64,000 nt of DNA. Origin: Psychroflexus planctonicus (GTDB lineage Bacteria > Bacteroidota > Bacteroidia > Flavobacteriales > Flavobacteriaceae). How positions within the stretch are numbered: position 1 is the stretch's first letter; each line of letters opens with the position of its first letter. Shown in pieces: positions 7,847 through 16,767 of this stretch. Position numbers and translations under genes: made by a program. The notes beneath the pieces were generated by a model. It did not search any database and was not told the DNA's origin. It saw nothing but the letters and a program-made list of their open reading frames with translations. The DNA lies in the NCBI RefSeq assembly GCF_014640195.1, contig NZ_BMGM01000005.1:1-64000 (forward strand). The letters are read 5' to 3'.

Positions 7847-9315
7847 TGCACTTAGCAATTCTTATTACATACATTTTTTTGCTGCTCATCATCTTCTGTT
7901 ACAGTTTGGTGCAGCTTAATTTATTGTATAATTATGTAAAGTGGAATAAATTAAAATCAGCATCACCTCAACTATTTAATTTTGAAAATTTAGATGAAAT
8001 TCCACTCGTAAGCATACAACTTCCTATTTATAATGAAAAATACGTAGCTAAAAGACTGATTCAACAAATTTGTAAATTGGAATATCCTACAGAAAAATTA
8101 GAAATTCAAGTTTTGGATGATTCAACAGATGCTTCAGCTGAAGTAAATAGAAGTTATGTTGAAGCTTTTCAGCAAAAAGGAATCGATATTAGTTATATAC
8201 ATCGAGAAAACCGAAACGGCTTCAAAGCTGGTGCACTCAAAGAAGGTCTTGCAGCAGCAAAAGGAGAATTCATTGCTATTTTTGATGCCGATTTCCTTCC
8301 TAAAAAAGATTGGCTACACAAAACCATTCCGTATTTTAAAGATGAAAAAATTGGAGTAGTTCAAACCCGTTGGGGACATTTAAATAAAGAACATTCATTA
8401 ATTACCAAAGTGCAAGCTTTTGCGTTGGATTTTCATTTTGTATTAGAGCAAGTGGGAAGAAGCTTTGGCAATCATTTTATCAATTTTAATGGAACTGCTG
8501 GCGTGTGGCGAAAATCCTGTATTTTGGATGCAGGAAACTGGCAAGGCGACACCTTAACCGAAGATTTAGACCTCAGCTATCGCGCTCAATTAAAAGGTTG
8601 GAAGTTTAAGTATTTACTCGATGTTGAAACTCCTGCAGAGCTTCCTATTGTAATAAGTGCTGCACGTTCACAGCAATTTAGATGGAACAAAGGAGCAGCG
8701 GAAAATTTTCAAAAAAACTACTTTACTTTAGTCAATCAACCGCATTTAAATTGGAGTAATAAAATTCATGCTTTTTTTCATTTATTAAACAGCAGCTTAT
8801 TTGCGGTGGTTTTAGCCTTAGCCATATTAAGTATTCCTGTTTTATACATTAAAGATCAGTTTCCTGAGTGGGATTGGCTATTTTACATCATGGCTTTTTT
8901 AGGCTTAAGTACTTTTATCTTCATCATTGCTTATGGTTTTACCTATCGAAAAATGGAAGGCAAAAAAGCTTCATTTTGGAAATTTATAGGCTTGTTTCTA
9001 AGCTTTTTTTCCATTGCTATGGGCATGTCGGTGAACAACACTAAAGCTGTTTTAGAAGGACATCTAGGCAAGAAATCAAGTTTTGTACGTACCCCAAAAT
9101 TCAATAGTGTGCAAAAGAAAAAAATCAATGCAAAAGCATTTAGCAAAGCATCTTTTTCTTGGGAATACATATTAGAATTTTTATTGGTTTTCTACTTTAT
9201 TTTTGGCATTTACAGCGCGTTTAAATTGAATGATTTTGGATTGTTGCCTTTCCATTTAATGTTGTTATTTGGTTTTGGTTTTATCAGTTACAAAAGCTTG
9301 TTTAGTAAAAGCTAA
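7846..9315 (+). CDS. Cellulose-synthase-like family 2 glycosyltransferase (membrane)
   Basis: This 489-residue protein has an N-terminal membrane segment (about 5-27), a cytoplasmic GT-A domain and several C-terminal membrane segments. The D,D,D,QxxRW signature of processive beta-glycan synthases and related glucosyltransferases is complete: DDS at 91-93, DAD at 147-149, TED at 238-240 and QQFRW at 276-280. It is probably a glucosyl- or mannosyltransferase making a surface glycan or glycolipid. No PilZ domain is visible, and there are no BcsB or BcsC neighbours, so a true cellulose synthase is unlikely. Translation is coupled to the preceding gene through TAATG. Confidence 0.83.
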   Translation: MHLAILITYIFLLLIIFCYSLVQLNLLYNYVKWNKLKSASPQLFNFENLDEIPLVSIQLPIYNEKYVAKRLIQQICKLEYPTEKLEIQVLDDSTDASAEVNRSYVEAFQQKGIDISYIHRENRNGFKAGALKEGLAAAKGEFIAIFDADFLPKKDWLHKTIPYFKDEKIGVVQTRWGHLNKEHSLITKVQAFALDFHFVLEQVGRSFGNHFINFNGTAGVWRKSCILDAGNWQGDTLTEDLDLSYRAQLKGWKFKYLLDVETPAELPIVISAARSQQFRWNKGAAENFQKNYFTLVNQPHLNWSNKIHAFFHLLNSSLFAVVLALAILSIPVLYIKDQFPEWDWLFYIMAFLGLSTFIFIIAYGFTYRKMEGKKASFWKFIGLFLSFFSIAMGMSVNNTKAVLEGHLGKKSSFVRTPKFNSVQKKKINAKAFSKASFSWEYILEFLLVFYFIFGIYSAFKLNDFGLLPFHLMLLFGFGFISYKSLFSKS

Positions 9316-9358
9316 CTCATCTTGAAAATATTTAAATAATTTTACACAAAAGATTTAC

Positions 9359-10726
9359 ATGATTTTAGCAAACAAAACTTTTAATAACCTGCTTGTTTTT
9401 GTTTGCGCTTTGCTGTATTTCTACTTTGCATATTTTCTAGACCGAAGTGATTTTTACTTGCTTTTTGGGCTCTACTCACTTTTGTTCTTGATTTTTGTTA
9501 TCCTGATGCAGAAATCGAATTTCAGCTTTACGCAACTCACTTGGATTTCGATTGGTTTGCGACTTATTTTTCTATTTAGTTTGCCCATTCTTTCACAAGA
9601 TTTCTATCGATTTATCTGGGACGGAAGAATGCTAGCCGAAGGAATAAGCCCGTACTTGTTTACACCCAAGCAAATTATGGAACAAAACCCTGATCTAATT
9701 CAGCAATCCCAAGAATTGGTTAATGGAATGCAAGATTTAAATGCTAGCCATTACTCCAATTATCCACCGGTGAGTCAATGGATTTACTTTTTGGCTGCAA
9801 AGCTTGCTCCAAATTCCATTATAGGTGCAGCCGTCGTCATGCGTGTGGTACTAATTTTAGCTGATATCGGCATAATTTTCATCGGAAAAAAAATCCTTCA
9901 GCATTTTCAGCTTCCTGTGAAAAACATTTTTTGGTTTGCGCTTAATCCACTTATTATTCTCGAATTAACAGGCAACCTTCATTTTGAAGGAATAATGCTG
10001 TTTTTAGTACTGCTTACTATTTATTTGCTTATTCAATTCAAATGGATTTTTTCTGCTTTGTTTTTTGGACTTTCAGTGGCCACTAAATTGCTTCCGTTGG
10101 TGTTGCTACCCGTGTTTTATCAATTTTTCAAGAATAAGAATAAAGATGCTGGTTTATTTTCAACAAAACAATTCTTTCAATTTAGCTGCTATTCATTACT
10201 AAGCATTTCTGTTTTCATATTGAGTTTTTGGGGCTTAGCAGAAGAAGACTTTATCAGCCATTTTACAGAAAGTATAGGTTTGTGGTTTGGCACATTTGAG
10301 TTTAATGCAAGTTTTTATTATCTATTTAGGTGGGTTGGCTTTCAATTGGTCGGTTGGAATACCATCGAAACGCTAAGTAAAATATTAGCTGTTTTGATTT
10401 TTATTTTTGTAATATGGTTGGCTTTTTTTACAACTTCAAAAAAAGGGAAAAATGTATTTGTAAGCTTGGTATTTGCTGCTAGTTTTTATCTCTTTTTTTC
10501 CACTACTGTACATCCTTGGTATTTGGCTACTCCTTTGCTTTTGAGTGTTTTTACGCAATTTAGGTTTGTAGTGGTTTGGTCTTTTTTGGTAATGTTGAGC
10601 TACGCTGCATATCAACAAAAAATTTATCAAGAAAATTTATGGTTAGTAGCTTTAGAGTACCTTATTGTTTTAAGTTATTTGGCTTACGAACTGTTTTACA
10701 AGAAGTCAAAAATAAAATTGGCTTAA
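9359..10726 (+). CDS. GT-C type polyprenyl-sugar-dependent glycosyltransferase (membrane)
   Basis: This is a 455-residue protein with roughly ten to twelve hydrophobic segments. The first extracytoplasmic loop carries LSQDFYRFIWDGR (residues 78-90) with an acidic residue at D81. It resembles GT-C mannosyltransferases of the DUF2029/MptB type, which take sugar from polyprenyl-phosphate donors. A donor could come from the DPM/DPG-like enzyme encoded two genes upstream. The exact sugar is unknown. The last 65 bp overlap the 3' end of a small convergent gene on the other strand. Confidence 0.72.
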   Translation: MILANKTFNNLLVFVCALLYFYFAYFLDRSDFYLLFGLYSLLFLIFVILMQKSNFSFTQLTWISIGLRLIFLFSLPILSQDFYRFIWDGRMLAEGISPYLFTPKQIMEQNPDLIQQSQELVNGMQDLNASHYSNYPPVSQWIYFLAAKLAPNSIIGAAVVMRVVLILADIGIIFIGKKILQHFQLPVKNIFWFALNPLIILELTGNLHFEGIMLFLVLLTIYLLIQFKWIFSALFFGLSVATKLLPLVLLPVFYQFFKNKNKDAGLFSTKQFFQFSCYSLLSISVFILSFWGLAEEDFISHFTESIGLWFGTFEFNASFYYLFRWVGFQLVGWNTIETLSKILAVLIFIFVIWLAFFTTSKKGKNVFVSLVFAASFYLFFSTTVHPWYLATPLLLSVFTQFRFVVVWSFLVMLSYAAYQQKIYQENLWLVALEYLIVLSYLAYELFYKKSKIKLA

Positions 10727-10934
10727 AGTAACAAAAAGCAATTGCCATTGCCAAAAGCATAAGCAAAAACCAATTCTCTAAAGGCATTTCAGGAACATCT
10801 TTCACCAAAGCACCATCACCGCCATCGCCGGGTGGAGAAGATGGAGTTGCAGAGCCAGGACTTTGCAATGAATAAGCAAATCCATAATAGAATAGACCAA
10901 CCAAAAACAGAACATAATGTAGTTTTTTCTTCAC
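10662..10934 (-). CDS. Small secreted/membrane protein of unknown function
   Basis: The 90-residue protein has an N-terminal signal peptide (about 1-22), a short low-complexity Pro/Ser/Gly linker (about 24-42) and one transmembrane helix (about 54-72) followed by a basic tail. It starts with GTG directly after the stop of the T9SS cargo gene (TAA then GTG), so the two are probably cotranslated. Small proteins with this layout often follow large T9SS-secreted proteins in flavobacteria. The 3' end overlaps the convergent glycosyltransferase gene by 65 bp. Function not recognised. Confidence 0.6.
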   Translation of the reverse strand: MKKKLHYVLFLVGLFYYGFAYSLQSPGSATPSSPPGDGGDGALVKDVPEMPLENWFLLMLLAMAIAFCYFKPILFLTSCKTVRKPNNLKQ

Positions 10935-13900
10935 TTATTCTACTATTAATTTGTGGGTTAAAATAGTTTTAGCCTGTTTTAATTCAACTAAAAACACACC
11001 TGCTTTAAGTTTACCAATATCTATTTCTTCTGTTTCGGAATCAGCTTCAAATGAAGTTGAAATAATGAGCCTTCCCAGTAAATCGTAAACAGTAACTTCA
11101 ATATATTCGTCTGATTGAAAAGCATGTTCTATCTTCATTATTCCATTGGAAACTGGATTGGGATAGATTTTTATTTCAGGTTGAATTTCAGAAATAATTG
11201 ATAGCGGAATTTCTTCCAAAATTAATTGAAAACGTTCTGTTGAAATACTTTCTGGAATAGTTTGATCTACCACAAAATTGTGAACATTAGTGGAAGCATT
11301 TTCCAAAGCATATACTTCATCTTCATATCGATCTCTTAAAAAAACATCGTGAGTACTTAAATTGTTAATATCGATAGCTAGCTGATAATCGTTTGCTAAA
11401 TAATTTCCACTATACAATTGAATGGTGTCGTTTTCTGCAAGTGGTTTTTTTTCTATTGCCAACCAATAATTTGGTTTGCTAATGGCTAAGTATTCTGCAT
11501 TATTCCAAAGTTTTTTAGCATCTTCAAAAGTAACGGCTTCTGAAAAGGCATCATCAAAAACTACACATGCTCCATCAATTGTACTTGAGTTTTCAGCCGC
11601 TAAAGTCATTTTGATTTCTGGCATAGCCGAGATAGCAAAAGTTTCTACATTTAGGGTTTCTTCCGTTTTATGGCTTTCTTCAAAAGTAATCGAAGATGAT
11701 GTATCCGATGTTTCCATAAAAAAAGCCTGACTAGGTTGAAGCCGTTCATTTGCTGCGGAAGCAGGAGTTGTAGTTACTGGGTCTTCAGATAAATCGATAG
11801 CTGTGTAACCGCCAGTCTCACCAATGTTAGGATCCCAAATGTACATGAAATTGGTGTTGAGTCCTGTTGTAGTTATGGTCTTTACATCTACTTGTGCTTG
11901 ATATGGGTTGCCAATTAAGGCAAATTCTTCTGCTGCTGTTGGCATTTGGGATGTTGGAATACTAAATGTGCCTATTTCAGGACTACCCAAACTTCGTAAA
12001 ACGGTTGAGCCACCTTGGGCATCATTTGAATTTAAATTGGTTGATCGATCGCCACGCACCATTAACGCATAAGCTTTGCCCGCTTCTAAATTAGTTGCGT
12101 TGGTATTGGGAATGGCCGACCATGCTTGAGTTGTATTATTCCAAGTAAATAAAGATGGATTTCCAGTTAATGTAGCATCAAAACCATCGGCTCCGCTTGT
12201 TGAACCTGTAATGTGAGTTCCAAAACCAGGATTGGGATTTTGGTTGTCTGCGGGATAGTTTGTACCCGTATTATTTACTCCTTCTTGCCAGTTGGCTCTG
12301 ATGTTTTCTGTAGAACTTACCGGAGAAGACACATATCGGAATGAACGATTGGCATTGCTAAAATAGCGTTCTACACGGATGTTTCCTGAGATGTTTCCTC
12401 CAGTAACTTCTGGAATAATAGCGGTTTTTGTGGCAGAACTTTTTAAAGTTAAGTTTCCATTAGAAGTAAAAGTTCCATTTTTTAATATGAATTTATCATG
12501 AATGTTTAAGGTATCTGAAATGCTTATTGCACCACTACCATTCATTTCAAATTCGCTTAAGGCATTTTCTCCCGCTGTTTGCACAAATTTTAAGTTTCCT
12601 GCTGAAGCGTTGGTTGAACTGAACAAAAATCGAGATGCTACTGAAGCTTTTAAGGCAGAATCATCATTAAAAACTACACTTGTATTGGTCGCATCACCGA
12701 GTTGCAACTGATTTCCATTTAAATTTAAAATAGCTTGATCTGACATTTGTAAACCATCTCCATTTCCTGAAATAATGATATCTTGATTCAATGTTACTTC
12801 TCCTCCGTCAGTTTTGGCAATGATTAAAAAAGGAACTTCAAACTCTGTATTAGCGTTTAAATCTTGATTAGTACTGCCTTCTAAAAATAGAGCTCTTCCA
12901 TTATCCTGGAAAGTTCCATTATTGGTAAAGTTTCCAAATACTTTTAAGTCGCCACCTGATAAATCTGATAAAGAAATTTGGCCATTATTGAGAAAATTAC
13001 CTTCAACAACTAAGGAGGCTGTCATATCTTCAGACGCAAAATCCATCAGCATAAAACTACCCGCATCTATAGTCAAGTTTCCTTTCATGATGGCATCAAA
13101 ACCACTGCGTTCATGACCTAAAGTTATGGCCGTATTATTTTGAAGAATTACATTGTAAGGAGTCCCTTGACCTTGCGGATCTGCTGGATCAACATTACTC
13201 CATTCTGATCGTCTTTGATAAGGAGCAGTTACGTTACTTCCAGCGTTGTATATTAAAGTTGACCCATTTGCATAAATTGGTGAGTTTGCATTCACAAAAC
13301 TGCCTGAATTTAGGGTTAAGCTACCTGTAATCGTGCACGTTGTTCCAAATGAAACACCGCCATTATTTAAAACTACATCGTTTAAGCTTAAAGTGCCAGA
13401 AATAGAACCGCTGCCAAGAAAGTTGATAGTGCCGTTGGCGTGATTCAAAGTACCGTCATTACTTAGTGTTCCGTTATCCCGTATGCTTAGTGTTTCGTTA
13501 TCTAAAAAATTAAGCGTAGCGCCTGAATTAATTTCAATACTTTCTACTTCACGGTCATCAGTTAAAGTTAAATCGTGAGCTACAATTACATCGGCATCAT
13601 TCGGGGGTATTTCGCCAGCACGCCATGATGAAGCTGAATTCCAATTGGTTGCTCCCGATTGCGTAATGTATTCTGAACGGACCGTGTAGGAATAGTTTGA
13701 GTCTGAGTTGTTGTTGATTCTCAAAGAAATTAAATCATGATTACTAGTAGAAGTAGCATTTACAGTAGTAGAATAAGCATAGAAAAAAACATTTTTCCCA
13801 GCTGTGTTAAAAGTATCTGGAATAGTTGCTGTACCCGATGAAGCTGTTGAAGTAGCAAAACTTACTTCTACCAGATTACTTGTTGCAAATCCATCATCAG

Positions 13901-14414
13901 TATAACGAATAAAAACTCTTTCTTCAACCGATTTATTTCCAGATAAGGTGACTGTAATATCGACATCTTCACCAAAAAAAACATCATCATTAAAAGATAA
14001 ACTACTTATATCTATTGGCGAATTGCTAGTTTCCATAATCACTGCATTACGATTGGCATATGCTAAACCTTCAATTTGAAAAGTATAGTACTTTCCTGAA
14101 GTTGCACCAGAAGAAATAACACCATTTGGAGAAGCACCATCCCCGTGAAACAGAGTAAAAACTGAATTTAATGCTGAACCTCCATTTTGCCATTTGTTAG
14201 CACCAAGATCCCATTCAATTACATACTCATCGTCATTTGAATCTGCTTGCACGATTAAAGACCTAAAATTAGCTCCTGCAGCTCCATCTACAAAAGTTCT
14301 TGTATTTGTAAAATTTCCGTCAAATTCAGCAATCCATGAATAATTAGCTGGTTGCCCATACAAACCAAATTGCACGCACAATAGCATTCCGAAAAATGTA
14401 AACCCTAACTTCAT
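10935..14414 (-). CDS. T9SS type A sorting domain-containing secreted protein
   Basis: The protein is 1159 residues long. A signal peptide (about 1-20) is followed by an N-terminal beta-sandwich-like region with a TDDGF motif. A long stretch (about 255-560) of short repeats such as GTLSNDGTLNHANGT, LTLNSGSFVN and GNFTNNGTFQDNG looks like a right-handed beta-helix. After a region with conserved ALIGNPYQAQVD comes a C-terminal sorting domain (about the last 80 residues) with IYPNPVSNG, VYDLLGRLI and KLKAGVFLVEL, ending in HKLIVE. Type IX secretion recognises this domain, removes it and exports or anchors the protein. Substrate or adhesive function is unknown. The next gene starts immediately after the stop. 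Confidence 0.88.
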   Translation of the reverse strand: MKLGFTFFGMLLCVQFGLYGQPANYSWIAEFDGNFTNTRTFVDGAAGANFRSLIVQADSNDDEYVIEWDLGANKWQNGGSALNSVFTLFHGDGASPNGVISSGATSGKYYTFQIEGLAYANRNAVIMETSNSPIDISSLSFNDDVFFGEDVDITVTLSGNKSVEERVFIRYTDDGFATSNLVEVSFATSTASSGTATIPDTFNTAGKNVFFYAYSTTVNATSTSNHDLISLRINNNSDSNYSYTVRSEYITQSGATNWNSASSWRAGEIPPNDADVIVAHDLTLTDDREVESIEINSGATLNFLDNETLSIRDNGTLSNDGTLNHANGTINFLGSGSISGTLSLNDVVLNNGGVSFGTTCTITGSLTLNSGSFVNANSPIYANGSTLIYNAGSNVTAPYQRRSEWSNVDPADPQGQGTPYNVILQNNTAITLGHERSGFDAIMKGNLTIDAGSFMLMDFASEDMTASLVVEGNFLNNGQISLSDLSGGDLKVFGNFTNNGTFQDNGRALFLEGSTNQDLNANTEFEVPFLIIAKTDGGEVTLNQDIIISGNGDGLQMSDQAILNLNGNQLQLGDATNTSVVFNDDSALKASVASRFLFSSTNASAGNLKFVQTAGENALSEFEMNGSGAISISDTLNIHDKFILKNGTFTSNGNLTLKSSATKTAIIPEVTGGNISGNIRVERYFSNANRSFRYVSSPVSSTENIRANWQEGVNNTGTNYPADNQNPNPGFGTHITGSTSGADGFDATLTGNPSLFTWNNTTQAWSAIPNTNATNLEAGKAYALMVRGDRSTNLNSNDAQGGSTVLRSLGSPEIGTFSIPTSQMPTAAEEFALIGNPYQAQVDVKTITTTGLNTNFMYIWDPNIGETGGYTAIDLSEDPVTTTPASAANERLQPSQAFFMETSDTSSSITFEESHKTEETLNVETFAISAMPEIKMTLAAENSSTIDGACVVFDDAFSEAVTFEDAKKLWNNAEYLAISKPNYWLAIEKKPLAENDTIQLYSGNYLANDYQLAIDINNLSTHDVFLRDRYEDEVYALENASTNVHNFVVDQTIPESISTERFQLILEEIPLSIISEIQPEIKIYPNPVSNGIMKIEHAFQSDEYIEVTVYDLLGRLIISTSFEADSETEEIDIGKLKAGVFLVELKQAKTILTHKLIVE

Positions 14415-14681
14415 CTAGACTAAATTACTGGTTAAAACTAACTATAATTTCATAAACAAAAAACCATAAGATTGATAAATCAATACTCATTTAGCAATAA
14501 AAATAAGTTATTAACAACTACATCGTTTTCGAATTTAAAACTTCTCATTTTTCAGATTTTCAAAGCATTATATCTAGTAAGCTGTATTCTACATTTAAGT
14601 TTGTTTTCCTGATGAATGTCATTTCAGAAACAGAATTACAGACCTAGTTTTGCTTGAACAAATCATAATAAATTTTGTAGT

Positions 14682-15257
14682 ATGAAAATCACAAATCGAT
14701 TACATCAAATTTGGATATTCATTTTCTTAGTTGCTTCTGGATTTACATTACAAGCACAAGAAAAGTTTACTATCTCTAATCACAAAATCCTAATTGAAGG
14801 AACTTCAAATATTCACGATTGGGAAATGGATGTTGAAAAAGTGAATGGTTTTATTGAAATGAAAACCGAAAACGATGAGATTACAATTTCAAATATGTCT
14901 TTAACCATCCCGGTGAAATCCATGAAAAGTGGAAAAGGAAAAATGGATAGCAATACGTATGAAGCACTAAAAGAAAAGAAAAACCCCAACATTACTTTTT
15001 CCTTTCTTGAAACTACCAAAGTTGAAAAAACAGGAAATTCTACATACAAAATAGATATAAAAGGAAAATTAACAATAGCAGGAAACACACAAAGTGTAGT
15101 CATTCCAATTGTTATAGACACTCAAAAAACAAACTTAACAGCAAGCTACAACTTAAACATGACAGATTTTGGTGTTGATCCACCAACTGCTGTTTTTGGA
15201 ACTATTAAAACAGGTGATGCTGTTAGCTTAAACTTTAACCTAAACTATACTAAATAA
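14682..15257 (+). CDS. YceI family periplasmic protein
   Basis: The 191-residue protein has a signal peptide cleaved near LQAQ-EKF (about residue 25) and a YceI lipocalin-like domain: EGTSNIHDWEMD (39-50) and a central VKSMKSGKGKMDSNTYEAL helix region. YceI proteins form a hydrophobic tunnel that binds isoprenoid lipids such as quinones, and are secreted to the periplasm. It lies 14 bp before the outer-membrane barrel gene, so the two are probably one transcript. A second YceI gene follows the barrel gene. Confidence 0.9.
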   Translation: MKITNRLHQIWIFIFLVASGFTLQAQEKFTISNHKILIEGTSNIHDWEMDVEKVNGFIEMKTENDEITISNMSLTIPVKSMKSGKGKMDSNTYEALKEKKNPNITFSFLETTKVEKTGNSTYKIDIKGKLTIAGNTQSVVIPIVIDTQKTNLTASYNLNMTDFGVDPPTAVFGTIKTGDAVSLNFNLNYTK

Positions 15258-15271
15258 TAAACTACAGAAAA

Positions 15272-16534
15272 ATGAAAACAATTTTAAGAACCTTCGCAAT
15301 TATTTTGGCACTTGGTATGTTCAACCAAGGATTTGCTCAGAAAAGAGATCTAGACAATTACCGTTTGCCCGACCAACGTGGTATAAACGACTTTGAAGCT
15401 CCAAAAGATACCTTAACTACTTTTGATGGTCTTCAAGTACGAATCGGTGGAGCATCTACACTTCAATTTCAAGCATTAGATCATTCTAACGCTTCAACTG
15501 GTGCAGAATTAGCAGAATTAGAAAGCAACTTCAACTTAGCTACAGCTAACTTAGATTTAGATGTTGTGTTGTATGATGGTGTGCGTATGCATTTAAGAAC
15601 TTATTTATCTTCTAGACACCACCCGGAACCATACGTAAAAGGTGGTTACATACAAATAGATAAGCTGGAGTTTATAAAAGAAGGCTTTATGGAAGACTTG
15701 ATGAAGTACGTTACCGTAAGATTTGGACACATGGAAAACAACTATGGTGATGCACACTTTAGAAGATCAGACAACGCGCAAGCCATGTACAATCCATTTA
15801 TTGGAAACTACTTAATGGATTCGTTTACTACTGAGGTAGGTGGAGAAATTTACTACCGAAGAAACGGATGGATTGCAATGCTTGGAGCAACCAATGGCAA
15901 ACTAAACCAATCTGTGGTAGATGTACCAACAAGCCCTTCAGTAATTGCAAAATTTGGTTTCGACAAACAATTAAACCAAGACTTAAGAACTCGTTTAACA
16001 GCATCTGTTTACAATTCTGCAAGAAGTGCTAAAAACTTTCTTTATGATGGTGACAGAGCTGGATCAAGATACTATTTTGTAATGGAAGATCCAGATGCAA
16101 GCTCAGCAGGAAACTTTAGATCAGGTAGAGTTAATCCTGGGTTTGGAACACAAGTTACTGCAATAATGGTTAACCCTTTTGTAAAATACAAAAACTTTGA
16201 ATTCTTCGGATTGTATGAAAATTCTTCTGGAGAAGGCTTTGGACCTAACCCAGCAAACAGAACTTACAATCATTATGCAGCAGAAGCTATTTATCGATTT
16301 GGCGCTACTGAAGACTTTTATGTAGGAGCGAGATATAGCTATGTAGATGGCGAAGAAGCATACGGAGATGTAGAAATTGACCGCTTACAATTAGGTGCGG
16401 GTTGGTTTATGACCAAAAACATATTAGCAAAAATTGAATATGTTAGCCAAAACTACACTGGTTTTGAAACGGGAAGTAATTTTGACGGTGGAAAATTTGA
16501 TGGAATTAGCCTTGAAGCCGTTATTAGTTTCTAA
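15272..16534 (+). CDS. Predicted outer-membrane beta-barrel (porin-like) protein
   Basis: This 420-residue protein has a signal peptide (about 1-22, ending GFAQ). The mature part alternates polar and aromatic residues in strand-like stretches with Gly/Asn-rich turns, and ends in a terminal Phe (AVISF), as outer-membrane barrels do. Features such as RFGHMENNYGDAHFRRSDN recall phosphate-selective porin-like or DUF-type barrels of flavobacteria, but I cannot name a substrate. It is in the same operon as the upstream YceI gene and is followed by a strong terminator (16546-16590). Confidence 0.7.
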   Translation: MKTILRTFAIILALGMFNQGFAQKRDLDNYRLPDQRGINDFEAPKDTLTTFDGLQVRIGGASTLQFQALDHSNASTGAELAELESNFNLATANLDLDVVLYDGVRMHLRTYLSSRHHPEPYVKGGYIQIDKLEFIKEGFMEDLMKYVTVRFGHMENNYGDAHFRRSDNAQAMYNPFIGNYLMDSFTTEVGGEIYYRRNGWIAMLGATNGKLNQSVVDVPTSPSVIAKFGFDKQLNQDLRTRLTASVYNSARSAKNFLYDGDRAGSRYYFVMEDPDASSAGNFRSGRVNPGFGTQVTAIMVNPFVKYKNFEFFGLYENSSGEGFGPNPANRTYNHYAAEAIYRFGATEDFYVGARYSYVDGEEAYGDVEIDRLQLGAGWFMTKNILAKIEYVSQNYTGFETGSNFDGGKFDGISLEAVISF

Positions 16535-16545
16535 TGTTTAACTTT

Positions 16546-16590
16546 AAGCCTTTGTAAATAAGATTTCGCACTATTTACAAAGGCTTTTTA
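16546..16590 (+). terminator. Rho-independent terminator after the barrel gene
   Basis: AAGCCTTTGTAAATA (16546-16560) and TATTTACAAAGGCTT (16572-16586) form a perfect 15-bp stem with an 11-nt loop, followed by TTTTT. It ends the YceI-barrel transcript. Confidence 0.9.
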
Positions 16591-16750
16591 ATACCAATTT
16601 GATTATACAATGTCGTTAAGAAAACGAAATTGCTTTTTTCTTATATGACGCTGTGAATTATTTGCATAGCTGGCTACGGAAATGATGAACAAGAAAATAT
16701 AAGGAAAAATGAATGAGTTTAATGGCGTCATTTTATGGTTAAATTGGTAT
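16591..16750. repeat. MITE-like foldback element with about 25-bp imperfect terminal inverted repeats
   Basis: ATACCAATTT at 16591-16600 is the exact reverse complement of AAATTGGTAT at 16741-16750. Aligning the outer 25 bases of each end gives about 20 matches. Inside, ATGACGC (16645-16651) pairs with GCGTCAT (16725-16731), and TTTTTTCTTATA (16633-16644) almost matches the reverse complement of TATAAGGAAAAA (16698-16709). It has no coding capacity. The 160-bp unit sits between the terminator and the second YceI gene and may be a non-autonomous mobile element. Confidence 0.5.
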
Positions 16751-16767
16751 AATTAAAATCTGAAGTT

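Noticed and set aside
7846-9315. True bacterial cellulose synthase BcsA
   Set aside because: No PilZ domain and no bcsB, bcsC or bcsZ neighbours; only the shared D,D,D,QxxRW catalytic pattern is present.
14649-14677. Possible promoter (TTTG and TAAATTTTG) before the first YceI gene
   Set aside because: The -7 box has a wrong inner spacing (three bases between TA and TTTG) and ends 4 bp before the ATG, so the start site would fall in the coding region.
14813-15121. Open frame of about 100 codons antisense to the first YceI gene
   Set aside because: It lies fully within a recognised gene; composition is that of an antisense shadow.
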